A stretch of DNA of 64,000 nt from Sabellastarte sp. h YS-2021. Taxonomy: Eukaryota > Annelida > Polychaeta > Sabellida > Sabellidae. A program made the translations under genes and the position numbers. Location: positions 80,169,451 through 80,233,450 of the forward strand of contig OZ024932.1 of the NCBI GenBank assembly GCA_964017235.1. The letters are read 5' to 3'. The notes beneath the pieces are model-generated. The model had not been told where the DNA came from. It made no database searches and saw nothing but the letters and a program-made list of their open reading frames with translations. The stretch's first letter is position 1, and the number at the start of each line of letters is the position of its first letter. Shown here piece after piece: positions 36,017 through 46,845 of this stretch.

Positions 36017-36814
36017 CCCAGTAAACATTTTTAGGTTTTGCAAACATTTGATAGGAAACGTTTGGCAAAGGTTAAAAAATGATGGGTACGAAAACCATTT
36101 ATAATAGAATGTTTTTAAAACGTTTTATATATACCGTTTATGAAACGTTTATTGACAAATGTTAGAAAAACTTTGCAAATGAACATAATAATGTCTGAAT
36201 AATAATGGGGTCAGAGGTCAAATTCAATATCTTTTTAAGGTTGCTCACTGATGAAAATATTATTTTTATGTCTAAAATTGTAAGATAGTGGCTTAGAAAT
36301 TGTGCACCCATTCAATTCTCACTTTTAGTGATTGCATGTGGGGCAATTTTTGACAAAGCCCTCTAAAATCCCCTATTATTGCTCAACGCCATCTTTGTTT
36401 GGACATGTTTGAAGGTTTAAAAATATAGGTTTAAAAAACGTTTTTGATAGAATGTTTTTAAAACATTGGACAAGCAATGTTGTTTAAACATTTTATGTGT
36501 ACTGTTTATCAAACATTTTATGATGAATGTTTGAAAAATATTTCAGGCAAAACCTTCATTTCTTCAGCTATTTTATAAATGTTTTAAAAACATTTCCAGT
36601 CAAATCTAGCTTCTTGAGTTATTTTATAAACGTTTAATAAATGTTTTCAGTAAAAATGTTTGTATAGAGAATGTTTATAAAACTTTTTTTAAACATTACA
36701 GCATAAAGGTTTACTTGGAAACGTTTAGAAAACCATAAGATAGGGTTTAAATAGGTTTTTAAAACGTTTTGTAAACATTTAAACCATTTTAAAACGTTTC
36801 TAATGTTTACTGGG
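36017..36814. mobile_element. 0.8 kb non-autonomous element rich in AAACGTTT motifs
   Basis: The ends CCCAGTAAACATT (36017-36029) and AATGTTTACTGGG (36802-36814) are perfect inverted repeats. The interior repeats AAACGTTT/AAACATTT words in both orientations more than twenty times, giving extensive self-complementarity. No reading frame. It is nested in the CAGTG transposon, so it is the youngest layer here. Confidence 0.75.
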
Positions 36815-36871
36815 GTGTATATTTTAAAATTTCATGTGAGATGAGAGCTACGCAGATGAGATCCATCTTAA

Positions 36872-37195
36872 ATGGTCAGTGTTAAAATGTACCCTAGCAA
36901 ATCTTATTCGAAACGTTACATATCGAAAGAACAGGTGATCTTTGCAAGGACACAATTGGAAACAATGTCTCCGAACGATGACAAATACCTTGTGCAGTGG
37001 GAGACACGTTCTACTAAATCTCGGAAATTATTGAATTTTTTAACCCCGAAACCTCCCCAGAAAATTTTACCTCTGAAATTCGAAAATATTTACAGGGGTT
37101 GTAGCAAAAACCCTGTAACTTTGGAACCACTCAATGGATTTTTGTCAAATAAAAATCGACATAAACTACAAGAACTTGTCTTTCAAACAATATAG
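36872..37195 (+). CDS. Unrecognised 107-codon reading frame inside the DNA transposon
   Basis: Starts MVSVKMYPSKSYSKRYISKE and ends ELVFQTI. It is basic, with no domain I recognise. Codon-level evidence is weak. It could be a transposase remnant, a captured host exon or chance. An AATAAA lies shortly after it (about 37215). Confidence 0.25.
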   Translation: MVSVKMYPSKSYSKRYISKEQVIFARTQLETMSPNDDKYLVQWETRSTKSRKLLNFLTPKPPQKILPLKFENIYRGCSKNPVTLEPLNGFLSNKNRHKLQELVFQTI

Positions 37196-39189
37196 ATATC
37201 ATACTTGTAGTGTAAATAAAATAATTTTTAGAAACTATCAACATATACTATATGTCATTGAAAATTGAGTAGTGCTTCTGTTCATTTTTGCTACCTTAAA
37301 AATCATTCAAAAATAAGAGGAAAAAAAGTCAGGTATATTTTTTGACTGTTTTCTTTACCCTGATGTACACAGGTGTACTTCAGATATTTTTATGAATGTA
37401 CAACCATGTACAATGTACTATAATTTACTGTCAAAGTGATAAATAAATTTAAATCTAATATATTGCTTTTTAGTAACTGGGTGTATCTAAACATTGTTTA
37501 TTAAGGAAAATGTGGCAGAATATTACTTGTACCCCATTTTCTATGCCCCATGGGTACATGGTACCCCATATTTCATAACTCTAACACGCACACTGTCTTT
37601 GTAAGGTATTTTAGGTATTATTTGTCCATTATTTTTCTAACCTGCAGTTTAACCAGAAGGGGTCAAGCCTAACTGACCCTCAAAAAATTTTGATTGATCC
37701 CCAGTTTTCAAAGGAGGGGGTCAATTGACCTCCAGAAAAAAGAGGCTCAGGAAACACTGCCTATGACGAGCTGACAATGTCCCAGTGGATGGATGGCTTC
37801 TGTCGCACCATGAGAGAAGAAAGTAATCAAAATTTGAAAGATTACATGTTAAATTATCTCATTGATTTGATGGATGATGCAAATGATTTCTCATGGAGTG
37901 CGGCCAAGGCCAGCAATGCTGCCATTTTATGTCGTATGGAACAGGGGGAAGTCACAGGTTATGATCAGGTTGATCATATTGATCGGATTAGAAGAGCAAA
38001 TGCGCAAAAACATGTAGTGCAGGGTCCCTACAACTCAAACAATTCTCATTTTGGCAAGAAGAGTAATTTGAAAGTTGGCAAATCTATGCCTAGCCAATTT
38101 TTTAATCAAAATTCTTGTTCCCATGCTAGTACTCATGAAACCAGAGGTGTGTTATATAAACACATATGTGCCCATTGCTTTACATCAGCAATATAACCTT
38201 TTCCCACAGTGAACTGGATTGTAAGGATAAGAAAAATCAGAGCATGAGCCATTCTGGTGCTCGTGTCCATAGCAGTCGTATAATTTTTTGCCCACATGTT
38301 AACAGACTTCAGGTTGCTAAAGAAATAAATGCAACTCGGGCCTCTTGGTCCTTGTGGTTTCACCAAGGTAAAGTTTTTACTACAAAAGTGGATAATAGAT
38401 CATATGCGCAAGTACTGGCCTCTTCCAAAAGTACTTTTGTAAATAATTGTAATAGGTTTGTACAAAAACAGCAAATTGTCAAAAGTACTTCTGCCAATAA
38501 TTGTAATGGATTTGTTCAAAAACACCAAACTATAAGGCACAACCAGACGGGTATCTCGCGGGTAAAAGATAGTTTGGTTAAAAAAAAGTGGTTAATAACA
38601 CGCTTAACAATACACAGAAGTCAGTGCCCCATCCAAGTGTGACCAAACCTTCACAGTGTAGAAACCAATCAAATGACACTGTGAGTACACATAATAGGTT
38701 TCAAGTATTGGGAGAATCGGATTGTACTATTATGGGGTACTTTCGGATAGTGGTTTAGCAACTGGAAAAAAGTTTGGTGTTTCGGATCCGTTGGTGGAAA
38801 CTGATCAGACTCCCACAAAGGTAGGAAAGACTCGTTCTGATACTAGGGAAGGATTCAAAGTAAACTCAGTTGCTGCTGATTCGAAACCAAATACTGATTT
38901 GAGTATTTTTGTGGTCATTCTCGTGAAGGTGCTGTTGCTGGTAGACAATTCAACCCCACTACTTCAGATGTTGGGTTTGAACCTACTTATGCAAACACTG
39001 CCATTCCCATTTCTATCTGGAATAATCGGTTCCATTGTAAAGATTATAACCAATATATAGCTCAGAATGGTTCTGACTTTGGTGCATTTCCCATTACTGA
39101 TCAAGTTATTTACTAGGGTCCACATACCAATAATGCTCCTATTACAGATATTGTGGAACTTCACTGTAGAATACGGAATTCACAGGTTT

Positions 39190-40790
39190 CAAATTTTTGG
39201 GGTGTAGGATTCCAGTTAAGGGGCAGCTTAATCTGGATACCTGGAGGGAGTACCTCTCGGATTAATGGGATAAACAGTTACCTGATCTCATAGATTATGG
39301 TTTTCCCATAGATTTTTACAGGACTTGTTCCTTATTATCTACTGATTGCAATCATAGTTCTGCTCATCAGTTTCCTCGGGATGTTGAGGTTTACTTAAAA
39401 AATGAAATTGCATATAATGCTATGTATGGTCCCTTTAGTGAAAAACCTATCAGCATGCATATTTCACCTTTAATGACTCGTGATAAGCCTTTAAACTTCG
39501 GATAACCGAAGGACAATTGTTGATCTTAGTTGGCCTCATGGATCTTCCGTTAACCATGGAGTAGCAAAAAATAAATATTTGCAAGCCTGTTATCATCTTT
39601 CTTATCCCTCTGTGAATCATATAGTCAAGTATCTTAAACACTTAGGCCCTGGTGCCCTTATCTATAAAGTGGACATAAGTAGGGCTTTCCGTCATATCAC
39701 GATTGACCCTCGGGATCTAGATTTGCTTGGTTTAAAGCATGGATCTTATTATCTCGACGGATCTTTGGCGTTCGGATTTAGACATGGTTCTTTTTACTTT
39801 CAGAAATGTTCCGATGCCATCAGATATATTATGAAAAAGTTTGGTTATCCGAACCTCCTAAATTATATAGATGACTTAATATATATTGGTTTACCTTCAA
39901 ATATTGAAGCTTTTTACAAGTGTCTGCTTTACTTATTGCAGGATCTAGGACTAGAAATTAGTGAAAATAAGTTAGTGGCCCCTTCCACGGTTGTTGTATG
40001 TCTAGGCATACTGGTTGATTCAGTTAACTGAACTGTATCTATTCTGGATCAGAAGTTATCACAAATTTTTCAATTATGTAAATCCTGTAAAGGTAAAAAA
40101 GGTACCAAAATCAACTTCAGTCTTTGCTTGGTTCTCTCCTGTACGTCACCAAGTGTGTTCATCCTGCTCATTTTTTCTTGAACCATATGTTGCAGGTACT
40201 CAGAGAGAACCATACGAATAGCCGTATTCGGTTAACTGAAGAGTTTGTTAAGGACCTCAATTGGTTTAACACCTTTTTGTGTTCGTATAATGGGGTGGCT
40301 TTTTATGATAACAAACCAGTACAAGCTGTAATTGAATAGATGCCTCTTTGACAGGCTTAGGAGCAGTTTTTCACAATATGGTATATGCTTTACCCTTACC
40401 ACATGATCATCTAGATTATAGCATTACTCAGTTTGAAATGCTCAACATTATGGTAGCCTTAAAAGTATGGGGACATGCTTGGCAGAATATGCGTATTGAA
40501 ATTAGATGCGGATGTTGTTGAAGTTCTTCAGGAAGGCAAAGCTAGGGACCCCCTGTTAGCTACTATAGCCAGAAATATATGGATGCTTACCTCTTTATTT
40601 AATATACAATTGTCTGTTTCACATATTGCAGAAAAAAATAATGCAATTGCTGATTTGCTTTCTCGGTGGTGGGTAACTAAAAATAGGAATAAAAAATTAG
40701 CCAGTTTACTGTCCCAATGGACTTGGATTCCTACCCATATTGATCTTGTTAAGCTTAACCGTGAAATATTTAGCACTGTTTTGTTTTGTT
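39190..40790 (+). pseudogene. DIRS reverse transcriptase and RNase H region, frameshifted
   Basis: The start region in shifting frames gives an N-terminal extension with SPLMTRDKP-like and RTIVDLSWPHGSSVNHG blocks. The clean piece 39579-40031 has IYKVDISRAFRHI (motif A Asp), LAFGFRHGSFYFQKCSDAI (motif B area) and NYIDDLIY (catalytic YIDD). RNase H follows with LGSLLYVTKCVHPAHFF and LNWFNTFL. The DASLTGLGA block is split by a frameshift near 40335. Then come QFEMLNIMVALKVWGHAWQN, and HIAEKNNAIADLLSR at 40620-40665. Together they would copy the RNA to DNA and remove the RNA strand. Confidence 0.82.
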
Positions 40791-41743
40791 AGTTGTAGCT
40801 CAGTACCCTTTTGCAGCCCAGCTGGCCGCCAGGGCTTCCGGCAGACTGTGGCATGCATTCAGACCTGCTACACAGAAGGCTTATGCTCACATGTTTAGGG
40901 AGTTTCTGGTCTTCCTGGTGGTGGCTGGGCTGGTCATAGATCAGGTCACGACTGTTACCTTGTTGATTTTTATGGAATTTTTGTTGGATCAAAACTTTTC
41001 TCCTTCCAATATTGTCAGTCATATGGCAGCTATTCGTTCCAAATTCATTTTATATGGATTAGACACATCCCCATTTAGAGATGAAAGAATTCATCTTTTT
41101 TTCAAAAATCACTAACCTACACTGCACCATTGCGTCCAAAAACTGCTCAAATTATTACTACTGAAATGTTGTTAGATATTTTATTGGTGTCTAGGCTGTT
41201 AGACCATTTTGTTTTTCAAGCATTATATTATTTTTCTTTCTTTTTATTTCTTAGGTTATCAAACCTATTACCCTATACCATGGCTTCTTTTGATCTAACA
41301 AGGCAATTGTGTAGAGGCGACCTTATTTTTTCGCCTGAGACCATTGTGGTGGTTACTATTTGGTCAAAAACTTTGCAACATTGAAAAGATACTACCACTA
41401 TATGTATCCCTGCTCTGGGGCAGTCCCCTCTGTGTCCAGTTAAGGCAATGCGCACCATGATGGACACTATTCCTGTATCTCCTAATGATCCTCTTTTTCA
41501 AGTTTTCAGAAGTGGCACTTATGTACGGATTCAGTAGTCAGAAAGCATTTGAAAGAAGTATCCCAGCTACTGAACCTGCCTTCTCTGTTGACTTTCCATT
41601 TATTTCGCAAGTCTGGCACTAGCTGGGCCTTTCAGCATGGTGTGCCTCTTCAACACATTATGTTACACGGTACCTCCGACTGCGTCTGGTGCTATGTATC
41701 TACACTTCCCCAATATATTTTGCAAGTGGCTGCTGCCTTCAAA
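40786..41743 (+). pseudogene. DIRS tyrosine recombinase, broken
   Basis: The N-terminal core-binding part (40786-41115) reads ARASGRLWHAFRPATQKAY. After a stop, 41130-41384 reads FLRLSNLLPYTMASFD, the domain with the first catalytic arginine region. After further breaks, the catalytic C-terminus (41549-41743) has LTFHLFRKSGTSWAFQHG, then HGTSDCVWCYV where family members have HGTW and the tyrosine nearby. At least two breaks inactivate it. In life this enzyme would join a circular DNA copy to the genome. Confidence 0.78.
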
Positions 41744-41749
41744 TAACAC

Positions 41750-43589
41750 CTACATGTATAGTTTGTCTGGCTGTTTGAGGCTTTTACTTTGTCAAATTTT
41801 ATAATTTTGGCCTCACAGCTTACCATTGCCCCCTTTTGATTGGGAAGTATTCTTCTTTCTCAGCATATATTTTCAAAATTACAAAATTTGGGTTAATTAC
41901 CATGCTATGAAATATGGCGTAGATACTTACAATTCTAATACTTACCTGTGGGCTTGTTTACCTTGTGGATTCTTCTTTGTGGCTTCCGGGTCTTTGACCC
42001 CTTCAAAATTCGAAAAAGTTCACCCCTTTTCACCCATGGGTAATTGTTCCAGGGCTTTCACTGGTATTATACAGAAATCATACATTACTACATTATGGTC
42101 ACAAGTTATAATAATAATAATGTTGTCTTATATGTCATAACTTCATAACTCTCAACTAGTCAGTAAAAGGATTTTAGATGGTTGAATATTATTAGTGTGA
42201 TAATTATTATTAATAATAAATATATATACCTATTGGTGGTGTTTCATGTTTGGCTTCCCCAGGGCAATGATGTATGTTTTGTGGGGCAGGCAGGATATTC
42301 CGAGAAGGTAATTATTCAATGTTGAATTCAAAGATACAAGGGATATCTTTTCAGAGGCGTAGGGACTAGGTCATCAATGGATAGGCAAATACATACATAT
42401 ATGACAAAGGGGAAGTGTGAATGGGGCATTATGCAGCTGTTCCATAAGACAAAAGATCATCACAATCAGCCAGTTTGAAGTCAGGGGCCCTGCTGCAGCT
42501 GATTATGTCAAAAAGGAAAGAATAGTGAGACAAACCAATTCAACATGTCATGCCTCCAAATAAGATAAGTTGATTAGCGTTGGATAAAGAGACCAGTTGG
42601 GAAGATTTCTCATTTTTCCCATTTACATCCAAACATTTCAACACTCATTCTTGATGAAATTGCACTGGCGGGTAACATGACAACATCAGTTGTATAAATA
42701 GAGCCATGAATTGCATTTATACATCATTTGATCTGTCTGGGTGTACCAGGAGATTTTAACAGATAGTAAGTAGGCTCATAATTACACCTGTAGAACTACA
42801 AATGAAGGCTATTATTTACCTTTAGTAAAGGATTTAAACCTCAGAGACAAAGGAAATGGCAATACTGGGCCAACACTAAGACCAATAATAAGTACAATTG
42901 CATTCAGTGGGTTGACACTGGCTCAAGTGGTGTCTGGTCAAATACCTAGATATTTAACCAATCAGGACTGAAAGAAACCATTGAATGTGGATCCCTAGGA
43001 TTCCCACCCTCACAACCCCTTACGTCCGATCCATCCAGTTGACCACTACGTGCATGCCATGAGAAGATGATTTGCTGACCTCAGCCTTCTTAAGGAGGGG
43101 AGGCGGATATGGGTGAATATGTACGACCAGAATCTGTGGAGAAAGATATGGTGAATTGAGAATGTGTGAAATTCCCATGGAGGGGTTTTGACGCTTGCTG
43201 CTCATGGCTCAACATGAGCCACCATTGGTTGTCAACAGAGCCATTACCCGTGACAATCTTATCTCAAGCCTTTTAAGGTACCTTATTCGGAGGTGTCTAT
43301 CACCTAACTAGAATGATGTAGAAAAGCTCTCATAAAAAAAATTGACAAAATAGTTTGGTGTGTTTGGTAAGTGATAACAATCCATACAAAATCGTCAAGT
43401 TTATTTTATATAGAAGAGTGTAAAATGTTAATAGGGCCAAAACATCCAAACAAGTGTGCCACATACTTATAAAGACAGCAACTAGAAAGAACAGCTCACA
43501 GGTGGAAAATTTTGCGGTGAAGCTCTTTTGTCATACATTAAAATACAGAATAGGCACCTATAATATGGTTTACAATTGGTCCATCACAC
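41750..43589. other. DIRS right flank and intergenic DNA
   Basis: The first few hundred bases should include the DIRS right terminal region, but I could not match them to the left end. The rest has no gene. A GC-richer patch near 42960-43290 is unassigned. Confidence 0.3.
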
Positions 43590-43740
43590 ATGAGTGGCTA
43601 TTTAGTTATTAAAGTTAGGCATTCAATGACTTGCTTCTTAAGTCTGTGGTGTTGAGTTCGAATCCAGCCATCATAAAACTGTCTGCTTCACTAATGGCCT
43701 GTCTTAATATGAAAGGTATATAAGAATCACAGCTTTAATT
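43590..43740 (+). repeat. tRNA-derived SINE remnant
   Basis: B box GAGTTCGAATCCAGC (about 43651-43665), with a decayed A-box region 40-50 bases before it. Confidence 0.45.
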
Positions 43741-44001
43741 TTGATCCTTCTAATGTCATCACATCAACAACAATATGGGAGAGGAGGATAGCATTTAAAT
43801 TTAAATCTTACACTGGGAAGTGAGTAATGGAATAGGTGTTGGGCCAGACCCTGATGTCTTTATAGACCAAAGAAACTGACATGGATGTAAAGTGGTAGAA
43901 AACCTAAAACTCATCAATGACAATAGTTTCTTCTTGAAATTCTATGCAATAAAATAATTCATATTTCCCCACAACAGAGGTCAAGAGGACGACTATAAAA
44001 A

Positions 44002-44305
44002 CTAATTCTAATTCTTGTAGTACTTTTATAGCGCTTAATCTCAATCTATTGACAGACTCTAATGCCAAAAATCAAAATCAGAGATCGTAATTGTTAAATC
44101 AGAAACATTTGCATGGGTCAGCACCATGGAGAAAGAATGAGAAAAGAGCAGAAAACTTAGAGTGGGTATGTTTTTCCAAAGAGATAGGTTTTCAACTTTT
44201 TCCTGAATGAAGAGAGAGATTTGGCTGAGCGTATATCATTAGGTACATCATTCTAAATCCGTGGGGCATCATATGTAAAGGCCAAAATGCTTTTAGACTT
44301 ATATA
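44002..44305 (-). mobile_element. L2/CR1-type LINE 3' fragment, minus strand
   Basis: Minus-strand reading gives APRIWNDVPNDIRSAK-like remains and SSFRKKLKTYLFGK. The 3' block follows with TTAGAGTCTGTCAATAGATT and GAGATTAAGCGCTATAAAAG, then a tail of GAATTAGAATTAG. This matches the family at 1406-3928. Confidence 0.82.
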
Positions 44306-44459
44306 TTGATAGTGTTGGAACTCAAGCAACATGCCATCAGATTGACTTCTATGACTTCTATATATATATACAATTTCCAATATGTTTAACAGTTTTTAGC
44401 CAACAACAAAACCAGAGTGCAAAACAACCACCAGCCTAAATCATTTTAACCACAAAGTC

Positions 44460-44815
44460 CAAGTTGTATCAAAGGCAGATTTCTTTGCTTCAAGGTCACA
44501 CCACTCACAAGGTCAAGTTCACTGCCATTTCAAATCTGGCCATTATCACCTTGCCCAATGCAGGGGTCAAAAGCCTGGCCAAGCACAGCCAAGTGTCAAT
44601 TAACCAACTTATTATTTGACATGGTCAATACAAAATTAGGGTCGAAGGAATGATTAAGGTTGACACCAAAATGCAACCCGAAAAACTGTGAATTAAAATT
44701 AAATACTATTGTGTTTGGATACAGAGGTCCACATTTTGGACCATACATTTTGGAAACTGCAATGTATTGCTGTGCATCATATTTTGAATGTCACACACAT
44801 TTACAGTAGAAACAA
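44460..44815. repeat. Dispersed repeat, related to 45940-46085
   Basis: GCAATGTATTGCTGTGCATC followed by TATTTTGAATGTCACACACA (44757 onward) is repeated with few changes at 46032-46082. Around both are short AAGGTCA-type phrases. Confidence 0.5.
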
Positions 44816-45130
44816 ATTATGTTTTTTAAGGAAAAACAACTATTGTGTTGATGGGATTTGAACATATTTTATATTTCAGTTTGAATGTTTCCAGTATCAT
44901 GTCCCATTTATACATGTTAAAGGGAATTATAGTAAGGGAGGTTCTGTTCAATTTAAGCAAATAGCCTGAAGGAAGAATTACACCCAGAATTTCCATTTTA
45001 CAGTTTATCTGAGTTGATAAAACTGAAGACAAACCATCACAAATTAAGTAAATGGTCGCAAAAACACAAAATACCCACAGGCAAAAGGTTATAGTATGTC
45101 ATATTCAAGCATGGCATCTAATTCTTTGAG

Positions 45131-45393
45131 TAGTTTAGGCATGATTTTTTTTTAATTTGGGGTTTTATGTCGCTTTCAACACTGTACAGGTCATATCACA
45201 ATGGGTAGTTGGAAGGGCAGAAGAAACCAGTACATACAGTTGGTCAAGGTTCTGTACTGTAAACTGCTGACCAACAGCAAGCAACTACCAGCTTTCTCAC
45301 TTGAGGCCTTGCCGGGAACTGAACCCCGGCCTCAGAGGTGGGAGGCGAGAGTGTTACAATTCTGCCACTGTGGCCCCTTAGTTTAGGCATGAT
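45131..45393 (-). repeat. Young tRNA-derived SINE with perfect 15-bp target duplication
   Basis: The SINE body is 45146-45378, flanked by TAGTTTAGGCATGAT at 45131-45145 and 45379-45393. On the minus strand it begins GGGGCCACAGTGGCAGAATT (A-box region), then GCCTCCCACCTCTGAGGCCG and a B box GGGGTTCAGTTCCCGGC. It ends in an A-rich tail (the run of T near 45146 on the plus strand). It is nearly identical to 60426-60658. Confidence 0.9.
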
Positions 45394-45688
45394 GAACTGT
45401 AGAAGACATTAAATCAATTTAAAATATATATTTCAAAATAAAGCAATAGAGGCTGGGTGTTTCATTAGTAGATCAAACTAGAAAAGGCTGAGGTCATCAC
45501 TATTACTTATGTAGCAACAAAAGCTTTTGATTTTAGTACTTAAAGATCGTATGGTATCCCTTTTCTTAAGTTATTTTGTAGTTATTTAAACAAAATTTAT
45601 ATTTAACCGTGGAATTTTTCATAATGGAATTTAAACATGCTAAGTGAAACAAGATATGATTCTTTTGCAACTAGGCAATAATACACCG

Positions 45689-45820
45689 GAAACGTTAATT
45701 TGCTATGAAAAGAAGTCCTTTAACAATTTCTATGCAGTGGAAATGTAAAATGTAGAAACTTTAATTGCAATAAAGAGATGTCCGTGAATAATTTCTATGC
45801 AGTGGAAAAGTAAAAATGTG
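45689..45820. repeat. Tandem duplication of about 66 bp
   Basis: Two units ending in AATTTCTATGCAGTGGAAA, each beginning GAAACNTTAATT. They are about 80% alike. Confidence 0.65.
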
Positions 45821-46740
45821 TTGTTTGTTTTATAACTTCATGTACTCATTTAAACTTGCATTATTGTTAGCAAACTTAAGATATGATTGATTGGCTTTCA
45901 GTATATATAAGTGATTTATTATAATTTATTAATATACCAAAGACCATCCCGATGTGACCTTAAAAACAGGTCAAACTTTGCCATAACCCATAGAGAGTAA
46001 ACCTGCTGGATTGCCATACATTTGGTTGATTGCTATGTATTGCTGTGCAACATATTTTGGATGTCACACACATTCACAGTACAATTACTTTATGGTACCT
46101 TTAAGAAAATAATGAAATGTTAAGTTTTATCACTTTTTAATAACTTATGACTACTTTATCGTTAGTGTTGAACCTCTTCAAACTGAAGAAAATGGTGAAA
46201 AATACTTTAACATGTTCATTGTAATTGGAGTTTTAGGTTATATGCTGATGATACCTTCCGACTTAAAGAACACTTCATTCCTCTCTGTACAGCCACACTT
46301 CAGTCTGTAAACTTTGCATACTGTCATATCCTCCACTTTCTGGGGACATACACTCAGAAATTCTATATAACCATAGACAGCATTAGGTTATATGGGGTAA
46401 CTGCAGGATGTCCTATTATTTCTGCAGCTGTTTTGCTGCCTTCCCGCGAAATTCTGTACTTTTTCTGTCCTTTTCTGTGTCTCAATGAAGTTAAATGTTC
46501 GTCGTAGTATTACTGTATCGTTTACATTATCTTTTATGTGTGTCATTTTCCTCTCAAATTCTAATTCTTTTCTGTAGCAAAGCTGAAGTTACTGGTGTGT
46601 GTCTGATTGAATCAGACCACGATCTTGAGTGGAAATGCTGGTGGTTGCTTACCAGTGGTTTTTAATTACGAGCTCTAGCGAATCACTTATTTTCTGTTTT
46701 TCCCTTTTGTTTTGTCTCTGGACTTTTTAATGAATTGTGG
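45821..46740. other. Intergenic with a dispersed repeat
   Basis: Holds the partner of the 44757 repeat (46032-46082). No gene was supported in the rest. Confidence 0.35.
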
Positions 46741-46845
46741 TGCAGCGTGATGAGTATCTATTTGTTCACTGAAGTTAAGCGGCAATGGGTTATGTTAGTA
46801 CTGGGATGGATGACCGCTTCGGTGTACTACTTGTGTCTCTGATGG
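46735..46845 (+). repeat. 5S rRNA-derived sequence (pseudogene or 5S-type SINE head)
   Basis: GAAGTTAAGCGGCAATGGGT followed by GTTAGTACTGGGATGGATGA and CCGC follows the 3' half of animal 5S rRNA, including the internal promoter A box and C box, with changes that would break stems. The 5' half is decayed (GGTGCAGCGTGATGAGTATC). The surroundings are not a 5S cluster, so a pseudogene or a SINE3-like element is more likely than a working 5S gene. Confidence 0.75.

Larger units (their letters stand above)
35662..37759. mobile_element. 2.1 kb DNA transposon (hAT-like ends) inserted in DIRS gag
   Basis: The ends are the 10-bp inverted repeat CAGTGTTTCC (35662-35671) and GGAAACACTG (37750-37759). 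They are flanked by a direct 5-bp duplication CCTAT (35657-35661 and 37760-37764). The target can be read because the host gag frame is interrupted exactly here. CAGTG ends suggest hAT, but hAT normally makes 8-bp duplications, so the class is open. No transposase was recognised, so it is probably non-autonomous. It holds the nested element at 36017-36814 and an unexplained 107-codon frame at 36872-37195. Confidence 0.82.
34876..38640 (+). pseudogene. DIRS gag, split by a DNA transposon and frameshifted
   Basis: The N-terminal piece 34876-35259 starts MAQKYNHRSGKKEKV and has an acidic serine-rich region and a coiled-coil-like end (QLEEISSRLDTLEKK). The middle piece 35329-35661 ends at KWPHEYALSGSSKERISY. 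The frame resumes at 37765 with DELTMSQWMDGFCRTMREE, then DANDFSWSAAKASNAAILCR and HIDRIRRANAQKH. A cysteine/histidine region follows (KHICAHCFTS), then a frameshift near 38195 and HSELDCKDKK. Removing the insertion and one copy of its 5-bp duplication puts the two middle parts back in one frame. Gag would package element RNA. A stop at 35259 also separates the first part. Confidence 0.8.
34800..41750 (+). mobile_element. DIRS-like retrotransposon (gag, RT, RNase H, tyrosine recombinase), inactivated
   Basis: The order gag (34876-38640), reverse transcriptase plus RNase H (39190-40790) and tyrosine recombinase (40786-41743) is that of DIRS elements, which insert by recombinase rather than integrase. 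No methyltransferase-like frame is seen between RNase H and the recombinase. Terminal inverted repeats and the internal complementary region were not resolved, so the outer limits are approximate. The element is broken by frameshifts and by the insertion at 35662-37759. Confidence 0.82.

Noticed and set aside
46240-46500. Open stretch with a YADD-like phrase considered as reverse transcriptase
   Set aside because: No neighbouring RT motifs on either side. The phrase is probably chance.
46735-46845. Functional 5S rRNA gene
   Set aside because: The 5' half is decayed, changes fall in stems, and no T-run terminator was seen right after the expected end.
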